In this document: positions 1 through 7,437 of the stretch, piece by piece
Position numbering within the stretch: the first letter of the stretch is position 1
Layout of the letters: each line of letters opens with the position of its first letter
NCBI GenBank assembly: GCA_964399535.1
Contig: CAYNRE010000009.1
Coordinates: 682,001-746,000 of the forward strand
Source: CAYNRE01 sp964399535
GTDB taxonomy: Bacteria > Planctomycetota > Planctomycetia > Pirellulales > CAYNRE01
DNA: 64,000 nucleotides
Direction of reading: 5' to 3'
Made by a program: the position numbers and the translations under genes
Notes under the pieces: generated by a model
What the model was told of the DNA's origin: nothing
Database searches by the model: none
The model's input: the letters and a program-made list of their open reading frames with translations, nothing else

Positions 1-1
1 C

Positions 2-466
2 CTGCCGCGGGGTTTCGGCTTCGTCGTACCCGAAATCGAGAGGCGGCGAATCCTATCCTGCAGCTTTGCCAGCGAAAAGTTTCCCGGCCGGGCACCCACG
101 GACGAGGTGCTGCTAAGAGTTTTCGTGGGCGGCGCTTGCCACGCGGACCTGGGCCGGCTGCCCGACGACGAATTGCGCAAATTGGTGCGCGCGGAGCTGG
201 CCGAGCTGTTGGGGGCCATGGGCGAACCCCGCCTGTGGCGCGTGCGCCGCTGGGAGGGGGCGATGCCGCAGTACCACCTGGGGCATACCGAACGTGTGCG
301 GCGAATTCGCCAGGCGCTGGCGCGCTGGCCCGGGCTTTTCCTGGCGGGCAACGCGTACGAAGGAGTCGGTGTGCCGCAGTGCATTCACAGCGGAGAGCAG
401 GCCGCCGAGGCCGTGGTGACGGCGCTGGCAGCCGGCGGCCCAGGCTCGCCGAGCCCCCGCCCGTAG
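2..466 (+). CDS. hemG: Protoporphyrinogen oxidase (C-terminal part, cut by window start)
   Basis: The frame is open from base 2 and ends at a TAG at 466, so only about 154 C-terminal residues are present. Readable motifs fit oxygen-dependent protoporphyrinogen IX oxidase: GFGFVVPEIERR, the conserved SSKFPGRAP-like block (here ASEKFPGRAP), then LLRVFVGG, and near the end PGLFLAGNAYEGVGVPQCIHSG, the flavin-binding C-terminal signature (LAGN.Y.GVG.P.C..SG). The enzyme is an FAD protein that oxidises protoporphyrinogen IX in the penultimate step of haem synthesis. The FAD-binding N-terminus lies outside the window. The gene may also be called hemY. The symbol is less certain than the family. Confidence 0.85.
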   Translation: MPRGFGFVVPEIERRRILSCSFASEKFPGRAPTDEVLLRVFVGGACHADLGRLPDDELRKLVRAELAELLGAMGEPRLWRVRRWEGAMPQYHLGHTERVRRIRQALARWPGLFLAGNAYEGVGVPQCIHSGEQAAEAVVTALAAGGPGSPSPRP

Positions 467-487
467 CCGGTCGCGGTCGCTCGCCGG

Positions 488-1585
488 TTACCCGCCGCTC
501 GAACTTGTCGCACCCCGCAGCGGGTCGGGAGCACCGGTCAGCGGGTGGCCGCAGTTGAGCCAGTCGATGAGCAACCGCAACCGCCCCAGGCTGCGGCGGT
601 TGAAGCGAAACACCAACCGGGGCAACTCCGCCAGGTCGGGCTCGTCGCGCTCTTCGGGCAGGGCCCGGCTGACTTCAAAGGTGCCCTCTTGCACGATGTC
701 GGTGAACTGGGCCCGAATGCTTTCGAGCAGTTCGCCACTGGGGGCCGCGAGCAGCCTGAGCACCAGCCGGTTGCGCACGTAGCGCATGCTGTGGTACACG
801 CGGTAGAACCGCAGGATTTCGTCGACGGCCACGTCGACGCGATCGGTGAGTTTGTACAGATACAAATCCTCGGGCGAGATCATTTTCTGATCCAGCAAGT
901 GCTCGAGCACATACTGGTGAAAGGCTCGCCAGAAGCTTCCACCGGGGGCGTCGAGGAACACCACCGGCACCAGATCGCGCTTGCCGGTTTGCAAGAGGGT
1001 GAGCACCTCGAGCCCCTCGTCGAGCGTGCCGAATCCGCCGGGCAGGCAGCACACCGCCTGACATTCCTTGACGAACATCAGCTTGCGGGTGAAGAAGTAT
1101 TTCATGTGCACCAGCTTGGGGTCGCCGGCGATAATGGGGTTGGCCTCTTGCTCGAAGGGCAAGAGGATGTTGAGCCCCATCGAGTTCTCGCGCCCGGCTC
1201 CGCGGTGCCCGGCCTCCATGATGCCGCTGGCCGCGCCAGTGACGACCAGCCAGTTTTGGGCCGCCATGGCCCGGCCGAACTCGACCGCCTGCTGATAGGC
1301 GGGCTGGTCGGGCCGGGTGCGCGCCGAGCCGAACACCGTTACCTTGGGCCGGCTGCGGTAGGGGGCAAAGACCTTAAAGGCGTAGCGCAGCTCGCGCAGC
1401 GCCCGGCTCAGAATTTTCAGATCGCCCCGCCGCGGCTGGTCGCGTTCCAGCTTGGCCGCCGAATCCTTAATCATGTCGATCAAGTCTGAAATGCGGCTCC
1501 GCGCGGCCGGGCTGGCCGAAACCGCGGGCTGGGTGGAATCGCTTTCCGGAGTGGAATCCGGGGCGGACGGCGGCACTTGGCTCAT
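488..1585 (-). CDS. LOG-family / TIGR00730-type Rossmann-fold protein
   Basis: A 365-residue protein of the lysine-decarboxylase-like (LOG) superfamily. It carries the hallmark PGGFGTLDEGLE nucleotide-binding motif, a GSARTRPDQPAY segment at the start of the Rossmann fold, and TGAASGIMEAGHRGAG. Characterised relatives are nucleoside-5'-monophosphate phosphoribohydrolases (LOG, PpnN), so nucleotide hydrolysis is the likely chemistry; the true substrate cannot be read from the sequence. It is longer than minimal LOG proteins (about 190 aa), with about 100 extra N-terminal and 100 C-terminal residues. The frame stays open upstream to 1768, but that stretch translates a tandem repeat (RHRAIVPRHRAIV), so I placed the start at the ATG at 1585, giving MSQVPPSAPDS. 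Confidence 0.85.
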   Translation of the reverse strand: MSQVPPSAPDSTPESDSTQPAVSASPAARSRISDLIDMIKDSAAKLERDQPRRGDLKILSRALRELRYAFKVFAPYRSRPKVTVFGSARTRPDQPAYQQAVEFGRAMAAQNWLVVTGAASGIMEAGHRGAGRENSMGLNILLPFEQEANPIIAGDPKLVHMKYFFTRKLMFVKECQAVCCLPGGFGTLDEGLEVLTLLQTGKRDLVPVVFLDAPGGSFWRAFHQYVLEHLLDQKMISPEDLYLYKLTDRVDVAVDEILRFYRVYHSMRYVRNRLVLRLLAAPSGELLESIRAQFTDIVQEGTFEVSRALPEERDEPDLAELPRLVFRFNRRSLGRLRLLIDWLNCGHPLTGAPDPLRGATSSSGG

Positions 1586-1660
1586 GGCAAATGGTTCCCC
1601 AGGGCCATTTTCCCTCGACCGGCCGCGGGGCCGGGGGCATCGGCCCGCCGCGTGACGATG

Positions 1661-1723
1661 GCGGGGCACAATGGCCCGGTGGCGCCGCACAATGGCCCGG
1701 TGACGGGGCACAATGGCCCGGGA
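1661..1723. repeat. Three-copy 21-bp tandem repeat
   Basis: Three consecutive copies with an exact 21-bp period. CACAATGGCCCGG recurs starting at 1667, 1688 and 1709, separated by variable GTGRCGSSG-like linkers. It lies about 80 bp upstream of the start of the LOG-family gene. The 21-bp spacing equals two helical turns, so a repeated protein-binding site is possible. Slippage of a GC-rich sequence would look the same. Confidence 0.8.
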
Positions 1724-1966
1724 ATTATACGTTGGAGACCGATGCCACGGACAGTTCGGTGAGCGCACCTGGACGGGTTGTATCGACCCGTGGCACGAGG
1801 TGCCCTCGGGGCCTGGGGCGAAGGATCGGGCGTGCGGCCCCCCCCTCTTTCGCCGCGCTCGGCCACGGGTTACGCTCGTGGAAGTCGCCGGTCCGCCGCC
1901 GAGTTTTCGGCCGCCACGCGGATCCCGAATTTCTCACTCGCCCGCGCCCGATCGCTGGAAGCTACC

Positions 1967-2329
1967 ATGACCGAAGTGATCGCGACCCCCGTGGCGACGA
2001 TCGTCCGACTGGACGAAACTTATGATTCGCTCACCGAGGAGCGGCTCCGCGCGCTGTACAAAGAACTCTTGGAAGCGGCGAATCGGGCCGCCCCGGCGCG
2101 ATTGATAATTGACATGAGCCGAACGCAGTTCATCGGCTCACGGTTCGTGGGCGTGCTATTCCGCGCGGGTTCGCGATTGGCCGAGCGCGGCGGACAGTTG
2201 CTAATTGCCGGGGCTTCGCCCTTCTGCGGCGAAGTCCTCCGCGTGTTGCAGCTCGACCTGGTCTTTCCGCTCTACGCCACCTGCGAGGCGGCGCTGGGCA
2301 GCCTTGAGGGAACGAGCGGCGGCGGCTAG
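1967..2329 (+). CDS. Single-domain STAS protein (anti-sigma-factor-antagonist-like)
   Basis: A 120-residue protein consisting of little more than one STAS domain. A beta-rich N-terminus (VIATPVATIVRLDETYDSL) is followed by RLIIDMSRTQFIGSRFVGVL, the region that in SpoIIAA-type proteins holds the phosphorylatable serine after the DxxxxxxIDS strand. The expected D/S signature is degenerate: MSRTQFIGSRF has S/T residues but not the classical DSSG. It may act in a partner-switching pathway, but no kinase or phosphatase partner is encoded nearby. The start at 1967 is preceded by GGAAG at good spacing; the open frame further upstream lacks protein-like composition. Its stop codon overlaps that of the convergent gene on the minus strand. 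Confidence 0.75.
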   Translation: MTEVIATPVATIVRLDETYDSLTEERLRALYKELLEAANRAAPARLIIDMSRTQFIGSRFVGVLFRAGSRLAERGGQLLIAGASPFCGEVLRVLQLDLVFPLYATCEAALGSLEGTSGGG

Positions 2330-2568
2330 GCCGAGGGGCGGCGGCAATGTTGATAGGCCAGGATGACCTCGTACAGGTCGCTGGTCACGCTGATCGGGTC
2401 GTGGGAGAAATCGCGTAGCCAGGTCCGTTCGCTTCGCACCGCTTCGGCCAAAAGCGGCATGATGTCGGCCAGGGTCACGGTGACCATTTCGGAGCCTGGT
2501 TCGCAATCGGCCGCGGCCAGCGAGCTGGCATCGGGACCGTGGTAGACCCGCAACTGAGTCTTGGACAT
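2326..2568 (-). CDS. Small conserved-looking protein of unknown function
   Basis: An 80-residue protein starting MSKTQLRVYHGPDASSL. The frame is open to an ATG at 2616, but the ATG at 2568 has GGGAG eight bases upstream and gives a more compact protein. It is acidic to neutral, with no signal peptide or membrane segment, and contains LADIMPLLAEAVRSERTWLRDF and DLYEVILAYQHCRR, which look helical. I recognise no family. The two genes are tail to tail: its stop (2326-2328) shares bases with the stop of the STAS gene (2327-2329). A weak candidate promoter lies at 2678-2707. Confidence 0.65.
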   Translation of the reverse strand: MSKTQLRVYHGPDASSLAAADCEPGSEMVTVTLADIMPLLAEAVRSERTWLRDFSHDPISVTSDLYEVILAYQHCRRPSA

Positions 2569-2677
2569 CGAGACCACTCCCTGTCTCCTTGAGAAACACC
2601 AGACAGGGGCCGTCATCCCAGGCCCCGGCGGATTGTCTGGTTCAGCGATTTTTTGCCCGCCCTGCCGTCCGGCCCTA

Positions 2678-2707
2678 TTTATCGGCCCTGGGGCGGGGAA
2701 TCTTCAA
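2678..2707 (-). promoter_or_regulatory. Candidate sigma70 promoter for the small unknown gene
   Basis: On the minus strand, TTGAAG (2702-2707), an 18-bp spacer and GATAAA (2678-2683), about 110 bp upstream of the ATG at 2568. Both boxes deviate from consensus by two bases, so it is only a plausible site. Confidence 0.3.
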
Positions 2708-2913
2708 GAATCCGCAAAATCACTCCCCCCGGCGAGGGCCGACCCTAGCCGTACTGGAAAGCACGACCCCGGCCTGGCGAACTAGACAAACGGCGGGGAT
2801 GTCGTAAGGCCAAGCCTCTTGCCGCCTGAGCCGCCGGTGGTCGGCCGGCTAGCCCCGGATGCAAAACGGTCGATGCACGGGGTTTACAACCGGCAGATCG
2901 GCCTGATAGATGC

Positions 2914-2943
2914 TTGACAACAGCCGGCAGCACCCCCTAGATT
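2914..2943 (+). promoter_or_regulatory. Candidate sigma70 promoter for tex
   Basis: A consensus TTGACA (2914-2919), an 18-bp spacer and TAGATT (2938-2943). The same TTGACA/TAGATT pair, with a 17-bp spacer, stands before rpsJ in this window, which supports it as a house promoter type. It implies an untranslated leader of about 145 nt. Confidence 0.55.
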
Positions 2944-3094
2944 GCCAGCCGGAGCGCCTAGATTGGCAGGTTCAACCTCCCTCGGCCGGTGCTCAGCGCC
3001 ACGGAACGGGCGCCTAACTTCCCGCCTGGCAAAGAGCGGAAAACGGGCGGATTCTTTCAGGCTGGCCGGACTCGCGACGACCCGGAAATCTCGG

Positions 3095-6000
3095 ATGGCC
3101 ACCAGGGTAAGCGTCGATCTCAGCGGGCTAGTGGGGTCTCTGTCGATCTCTCTGCCGCAAGTTGCCAAAGTGGTCGAGTTACTCGACGCGGGTAACACGG
3201 TTCCGTTCATTACGCGCTACCGCAAGGATCAGACCGGCGGCCTGGACGAAGAGCAGATTCGCAGCATTCAGTCTCGCGTCAGCCAGGCGCGGCTGCTGGC
3301 CGATCGCAAGCAAACCATTCTCCGCTCGATCGAGTCGCAGGGAAAACTGACCCCCGAACTGGAAGACCAGATCGTGCGGGCCGACTCCTCGCGCCAACTC
3401 GAAGACCTGTATTTGCCGTACAAGCCCAAGAAGCGCTCTCTGGCCACGCTCGCGCGGGAGCGCGGACTCGAGACCCTGGCCCGCGAGATTCTGGCGGCCG
3501 ACCCGAGTTGGACCAGCCTGGACGAGCGAGCCAAGGATTTTGTCGACCCCGACCGCAAGGTCCTCTCGGCGGCCGACGCGCTGCTGGGGGCAGGCCACAT
3601 TTTGGCCGAGCAGTTCAGCGAGCGGGTCGATTTTCGCCAGCGGCTGCGCGGGGTGCTGGAGCGGACCGGTTTTCTGATCAGTACCCGCGCCGAGAGCGAC
3701 GCGAAATCGGCCGACGGCAAGAATCCAGCGCGAAGCGCGGCGAGTGGCACGGTTGAGCCCCCCCCGGCTCGCGTCCGCTCCGAGGAAAGCGCCGAAGTGG
3801 CTGAGGAACCGGCCGACGAACCGGCCGACGAGCCGGTTTCGCCCGAGGCGGAATCGCTCGAAGTCGACGAGGTCGAAGTGGATTCGGCCGAGCACGCGGC
3901 GGCGGACGAACTCGCCGAGAGCGCGACGGAAGAATTCGTCGGCGCCGGCGACGCAGACCAGTCGCCCGACGGGGAGCCTGCCGAGCAGCCCGGGGATCCT
4001 GCCGAGCAGCCGGGAGAGCCTGCCCCTGCCGAGGCAAGCGGTGCCGCCGACGAGGCAGCGTCGACGAGCCTAGAGGTTGCCGCGGATTCGGCCGCTGAAC
4101 CGGCCGAGGCCGTCGCCGTGGCCGAAGCCGCCCCGGGCGAGACAGCCCCCAGCGAGGGTTCGCCGCGGGACGCGGCTCGGCCCGCCCCCGCCGCGGCTCG
4201 CTCCACGGGGCCCGGTAAAAGGGCGGCCGAAGGCGGAGGGCTGTCGATTGAACAGCGCAAACAGCAGGAGCTGGAGCAGCGGTTCCAGGATTTCTTCAAT
4301 TACCGCGAATCGCTGACCCGAATTCCGCCCCACCGCGTGTTGGCGATCAACCGGGGCGAGCGAGCCCGGGTGCTCCGGGTTAAGGTGGAAGTGGATCAGG
4401 CTGCCTGCGAGAAGGCGATCGATGAATTGCTGGTAACGACCGATCACCCGCACGCCGACTTTATCCGTGGCTGTGCCCGCGACACCCTGACCCGGCTGGT
4501 GCTTCCCAGCCTGGAGCGCGAGCTGCGGCGCGAGCTGACCGACAAATCGGAAAGCCACGCGGTCGAGGTCTTTGCCCGCAACCTGCGCCACCTGCTTTTG
4601 CAGCCGCCGGTGCGGGGCAAGCGTGTGCTGGCCATCGACCCGGGCTTTCGCAGCGGCTGCAAGCTGGCGATGCTCGACGAGTTCGGCAACGTGATGGACC
4701 ACGGTGTCATGCACATCGTGGGCAAACAAGAGCGCCGCGCGGCGGGGCGTGCCAAGCTGGTCGAGCTAGTGGCCAAACACCATCCGCAGGTGATTGTGAT
4801 CGGCAATGGCACCGCCTGCCGGCAAACCGAAGAACTCGTGGCCGACCTGATCACCACCGAGTGGCAAGATCAGGGCATGGCCTACGTGATCGTCAACGAA
4901 GCCGGGGCAAGCGTTTACTCGGCCAGCCGCCTGGGGCGGGAAGAACTGCCCGGTTACGACGCCACGCTACGAGGCACGGTTTCCATCGGCCGCCGCTTGC
5001 AAGATCCGCTCAGCGAATTGGTGAAGATTGACCCGCCCTCGATTGGGGTCGGTTTATACCAGCACGATGTCAAAGCCAAGCACCTGCGCGATTCGCTCGA
5101 CGCGGTGATCGAATCGTGCGTGAACTTCGTGGGGGTCGATGTCAACACGGCCAGCCCCTCGCTGTTGCGATACGTGTCGGGGCTCAATCAACTTACCGCC
5201 CGGCGGGTGTACGACCATCGTGTCGAGCACGGGCCGTTCCGCAACCGCAATCAGTTGAAGGATGTCCCCGGCCTGGGGGATGCGGGGTTCACGCAGGCGG
5301 CCGGCTTCCTCAAGATCGTCGACGGCGAGACGCCGCTCGACGCCAGTTGGATCCACCCGGAAAGCTACCAGGCGACCGCGCAATTGCTCGAGAAAGTCGG
5401 TTTCCAGATTGCCGATCTCTCGGACAAAGAGCGCCGTACGCAACTGGCCGACCAATTGGCCGCGATCGACTGCGCCGCCCTGGCCGCCGAGCTGCAGGTG
5501 GGCGAGCTGACGCTGCGCGACATTGTCAGCCAACTGGTGCGGCCGGGCCGCGACCCGCGCGAGGATCTGCCGCCGCCCATCTTCAAGCGCGGCGTGCTCA
5601 AGCTGGAAGATCTATCGATCGGCATGGAGCTCACCGGCACCGTGCTCAACGTGGTCGATTTCGGGGCCTTTGTGGATATTGGGCTGAACGACAGCGGTTT
5701 GGTGCATATTAGCCAAATGGCCGATCGGTTTGTGCAGAACCCGCACGAGGTGGCCGCGGTCGGCGACATTGTCAAGGTTTGGGTCCTGTCGATCGACAAG
5801 AATCGCCGCCGGGTTTCGCTGACCATGATCGACCCGGTCGAGCGGCAGGCCGCCGAAGAGCGCCGCAAGCAACAGGAAGAGCAGCGCCGGCAACAGCACG
5901 AGCGGCGCCAGGCTCGGGCAGCGCGTCCGCCCCGCCCGGCAGCTCCGGCCCAGGCGAGCCGGCCCGTTGCGGCGGCTTCGCGCCCCGCTCCGACGGCTCC

Positions 6001-6142
6001 GCCGCAACGTCGTCGGGGCAAGCCTCCGGCCGAGGTCAAGCTGACCAAAGAGATGGAGCAAGGCAAAGCCTATCTGAACAGCTTTGGCCAGTTGAAGAAG
6101 CTGCTCGAAATTCGCGAGCAGAAAGACAAGGACGACGAGTAG
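3095..6142 (+). CDS. tex: Tex-family transcription accessory / S1 RNA-binding protein with large acidic insertion
   Basis: 1015 residues; typical Tex proteins have about 770-790. Order: Tex N-terminal helical domain (residues 1-200, with NTVPFITRYRKDQTGGLDE), an inserted low-complexity acidic segment (about 200-383), the rest of the N-domain (FFNYRESLTRIPPHR), a YqgF/RNase H-like core (about 508-630; VLAIDPGFRSGCKLA, VIGNGTACRQTE, VNEAGASVYSAS), helix-hairpin-helix motifs (about 680-750; VGVDVNTASPSLL, LKDVPGLGD), and an S1 domain (about 841-910; GTVLNVVDFGAFVDIG). A Gln/Arg- then Ala/Pro-rich linker leads to a short charged C-terminal helix. Tex proteins bind nucleic acids and act in transcription or RNA handling. 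I chose the ATG at 3095 (MATRVSVDLSG); upstream ATG codons in the open frame give a basic, non-homologous N-terminus. Confidence 0.92.
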   Translation: MATRVSVDLSGLVGSLSISLPQVAKVVELLDAGNTVPFITRYRKDQTGGLDEEQIRSIQSRVSQARLLADRKQTILRSIESQGKLTPELEDQIVRADSSRQLEDLYLPYKPKKRSLATLARERGLETLAREILAADPSWTSLDERAKDFVDPDRKVLSAADALLGAGHILAEQFSERVDFRQRLRGVLERTGFLISTRAESDAKSADGKNPARSAASGTVEPPPARVRSEESAEVAEEPADEPADEPVSPEAESLEVDEVEVDSAEHAAADELAESATEEFVGAGDADQSPDGEPAEQPGDPAEQPGEPAPAEASGAADEAASTSLEVAADSAAEPAEAVAVAEAAPGETAPSEGSPRDAARPAPAAARSTGPGKRAAEGGGLSIEQRKQQELEQRFQDFFNYRESLTRIPPHRVLAINRGERARVLRVKVEVDQAACEKAIDELLVTTDHPHADFIRGCARDTLTRLVLPSLERELRRELTDKSESHAVEVFARNLRHLLLQPPVRGKRVLAIDPGFRSGCKLAMLDEFGNVMDHGVMHIVGKQERRAAGRAKLVELVAKHHPQVIVIGNGTACRQTEELVADLITTEWQDQGMAYVIVNEAGASVYSASRLGREELPGYDATLRGTVSIGRRLQDPLSELVKIDPPSIGVGLYQHDVKAKHLRDSLDAVIESCVNFVGVDVNTASPSLLRYVSGLNQLTARRVYDHRVEHGPFRNRNQLKDVPGLGDAGFTQAAGFLKIVDGETPLDASWIHPESYQATAQLLEKVGFQIADLSDKERRTQLADQLAAIDCAALAAELQVGELTLRDIVSQLVRPGRDPREDLPPPIFKRGVLKLEDLSIGMELTGTVLNVVDFGAFVDIGLNDSGLVHISQMADRFVQNPHEVAAVGDIVKVWVLSIDKNRRRVSLTMIDPVERQAAEERRKQQEEQRRQQHERRQARAARPPRPAAPAQASRPVAAASRPAPTAPPQRRRGKPPAEVKLTKEMEQGKAYLNSFGQLKKLLEIREQKDKDDE

Positions 6143-6170
6143 TTGGCCGCCGCGCGATGTCTGGCGCAGC

Positions 6171-7292
6171 TCAGACGTCGGCCACGGTTTCGACCGTGGT
6201 TTCGACCGTGGGGCCCACCGTCGCCTCGCCTGCACCCTGGGCCGAATACTGAACTGCGGCACCGGAGCCGCGCAGGGCGGGGCGCAGCAATATCCAGGCC
6301 GTGGGGGCCACCACCAGCGCCGTGCCGAGGAGGCTGTCGGCCGTGAACTGGCGATGCCAGAAGATCACGTCGAGCAGCATCCCGAAGCCCACTTGCGTCA
6401 GCCCCACCACGGAAACCTTGGCTGGCGCGCCGGCACCGAAAGCCTTGGTCAGCATCAATTGGCCCACCGTGGCCGATGCCCCCAGCCCGATCAACATGAC
6501 CCAGGTGGGCCACGCGGCGAGGGTATGCCAGGCGATTCCGCCGGGCATACCGGGCAGGCGCCCCCAGGCGACCATCAGCACCAGGCAGCAAAGAAAACCG
6601 ACGATGGAAAAGTGGACCACAATCGCCCGCGGATCGATGGCGTGCAGACGGTGCAGCCCGATCATCGCCACGGCGGTCGAGAAGGCGCCGCCCAAGGCGG
6701 CCCAGGTCGCCAGGTTTCCGGCGGCCAACTGAGGTTGCTGCAGAATGATTACGCCGACGACCCCCACGGCTACCGAAGCCCAGACATCCCAGCGTGGCAA
6801 CACCTTCAACAGCGGCCAGGAGAGCACCGCCACCCAGATCGGAAAGGTATTGGAAAGCGTGAGCACGTCGGCGACGGGAAGGTGGGTGAGCGCGTAGAAA
6901 TTGCAGACCAGGCTCACGCAGCCGGCGAGGCTGCGCATCCAGAGCAGCCGCGGTCGAAAAAAAACGAGCTGGGCGCCCCCGGCCCGGGCCAGCCATACGG
7001 CAAACACCACCGCCAAGCCGGTGCGGACCGCAGCCAAAACGAGCCAATCGCAGCCGCGCAGGGCATAGGTGAACCCGCCCATGCAGGCGAATGCCAGCGA
7101 CCCCAGCAGCATCCACAGATAGGGCAACAAGGCGGGCGAAATCCTGGCGGGTTGGTGCGCTCGAACGCGCCGAGCGCTCGCCCGGCGCACAGGCCGAACC
7201 GCCGCCTGGGACCTGGCGGAGCGTGGGCGGGGGGGTGCGGCCGGTTGCCTGGCGGGCGGTGTCGCGACCAAGGAATTGTCTTCGACAGTCAT
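6171..7292 (-). CDS. DMT-superfamily (EamA-type) transporter
   Basis: 373 residues with about ten hydrophobic segments, beginning around YLWMLLGSLAFACMGGFTYA and ending near LLGTALVVAPTAWILL: the two-times-five-helix layout of EamA/RhaT transporters. Typical motifs are RTGLAVVFAVWLAR, YALTHLPVADVLTLSNTFPI and VGVVGVIILQQPQL. Such proteins export metabolites or amino acids; the substrate is not predictable here. An Ala/Pro/Arg-rich cytoplasmic N-terminus of about 50 residues precedes the first helix, and the C-terminus is a Thr/Val/Glu tail (VGPTVETTVETVADV). GGGAG stands before the ATG at 7292. Convergent with tex; divergent from the SGNH hydrolase gene. Confidence 0.85.
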   Translation of the reverse strand: MTVEDNSLVATPPARQPAAPPRPRSARSQAAVRPVRRASARRVRAHQPARISPALLPYLWMLLGSLAFACMGGFTYALRGCDWLVLAAVRTGLAVVFAVWLARAGGAQLVFFRPRLLWMRSLAGCVSLVCNFYALTHLPVADVLTLSNTFPIWVAVLSWPLLKVLPRWDVWASVAVGVVGVIILQQPQLAAGNLATWAALGGAFSTAVAMIGLHRLHAIDPRAIVVHFSIVGFLCCLVLMVAWGRLPGMPGGIAWHTLAAWPTWVMLIGLGASATVGQLMLTKAFGAGAPAKVSVVGLTQVGFGMLLDVIFWHRQFTADSLLGTALVVAPTAWILLRPALRGSGAAVQYSAQGAGEATVGPTVETTVETVADV

Positions 7293-7437
7293 AACTCTCC
7301 CAGGCCGCCTGCTAAGATAAAGGATCGACCGGCTCGCGAGCTCACTCGACCCCGATCGAGGGGGATCGCCGGGGGAACGCCGGTCCCCAGATTACGACAC
7401 CCAGCCGGCCCTGCGCGGTTCGCCCGCCAACTGGGAT

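Larger units (their letters stand above)
2617..3094. other. Divergent intergenic region with two candidate promoters
   Basis: 478 bp between the divergent small unknown gene (minus) and tex (plus). I see no coding frame with protein-like composition. Two sigma70-like promoters can be read: TTGAAG-N18-GATAAA pointing left (2678-2707) and TTGACA-N18-TAGATT pointing right (2914-2943). A short direct repeat CCTAGATTGSCAG occurs at about 2936-2947 and 2957-2969, one copy covering the -10 box. Confidence 0.6.

Noticed and set aside
1661..1723. CRISPR-like array
   Set aside because: The repeats are directly adjacent with a 21-bp period and have no spacers or cas genes.
1586..1768. 61-codon N-terminal extension of the LOG-family protein
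   Set aside because: It translates the 21-bp tandem repeat into RHRAIV units and has no support beyond an open frame.
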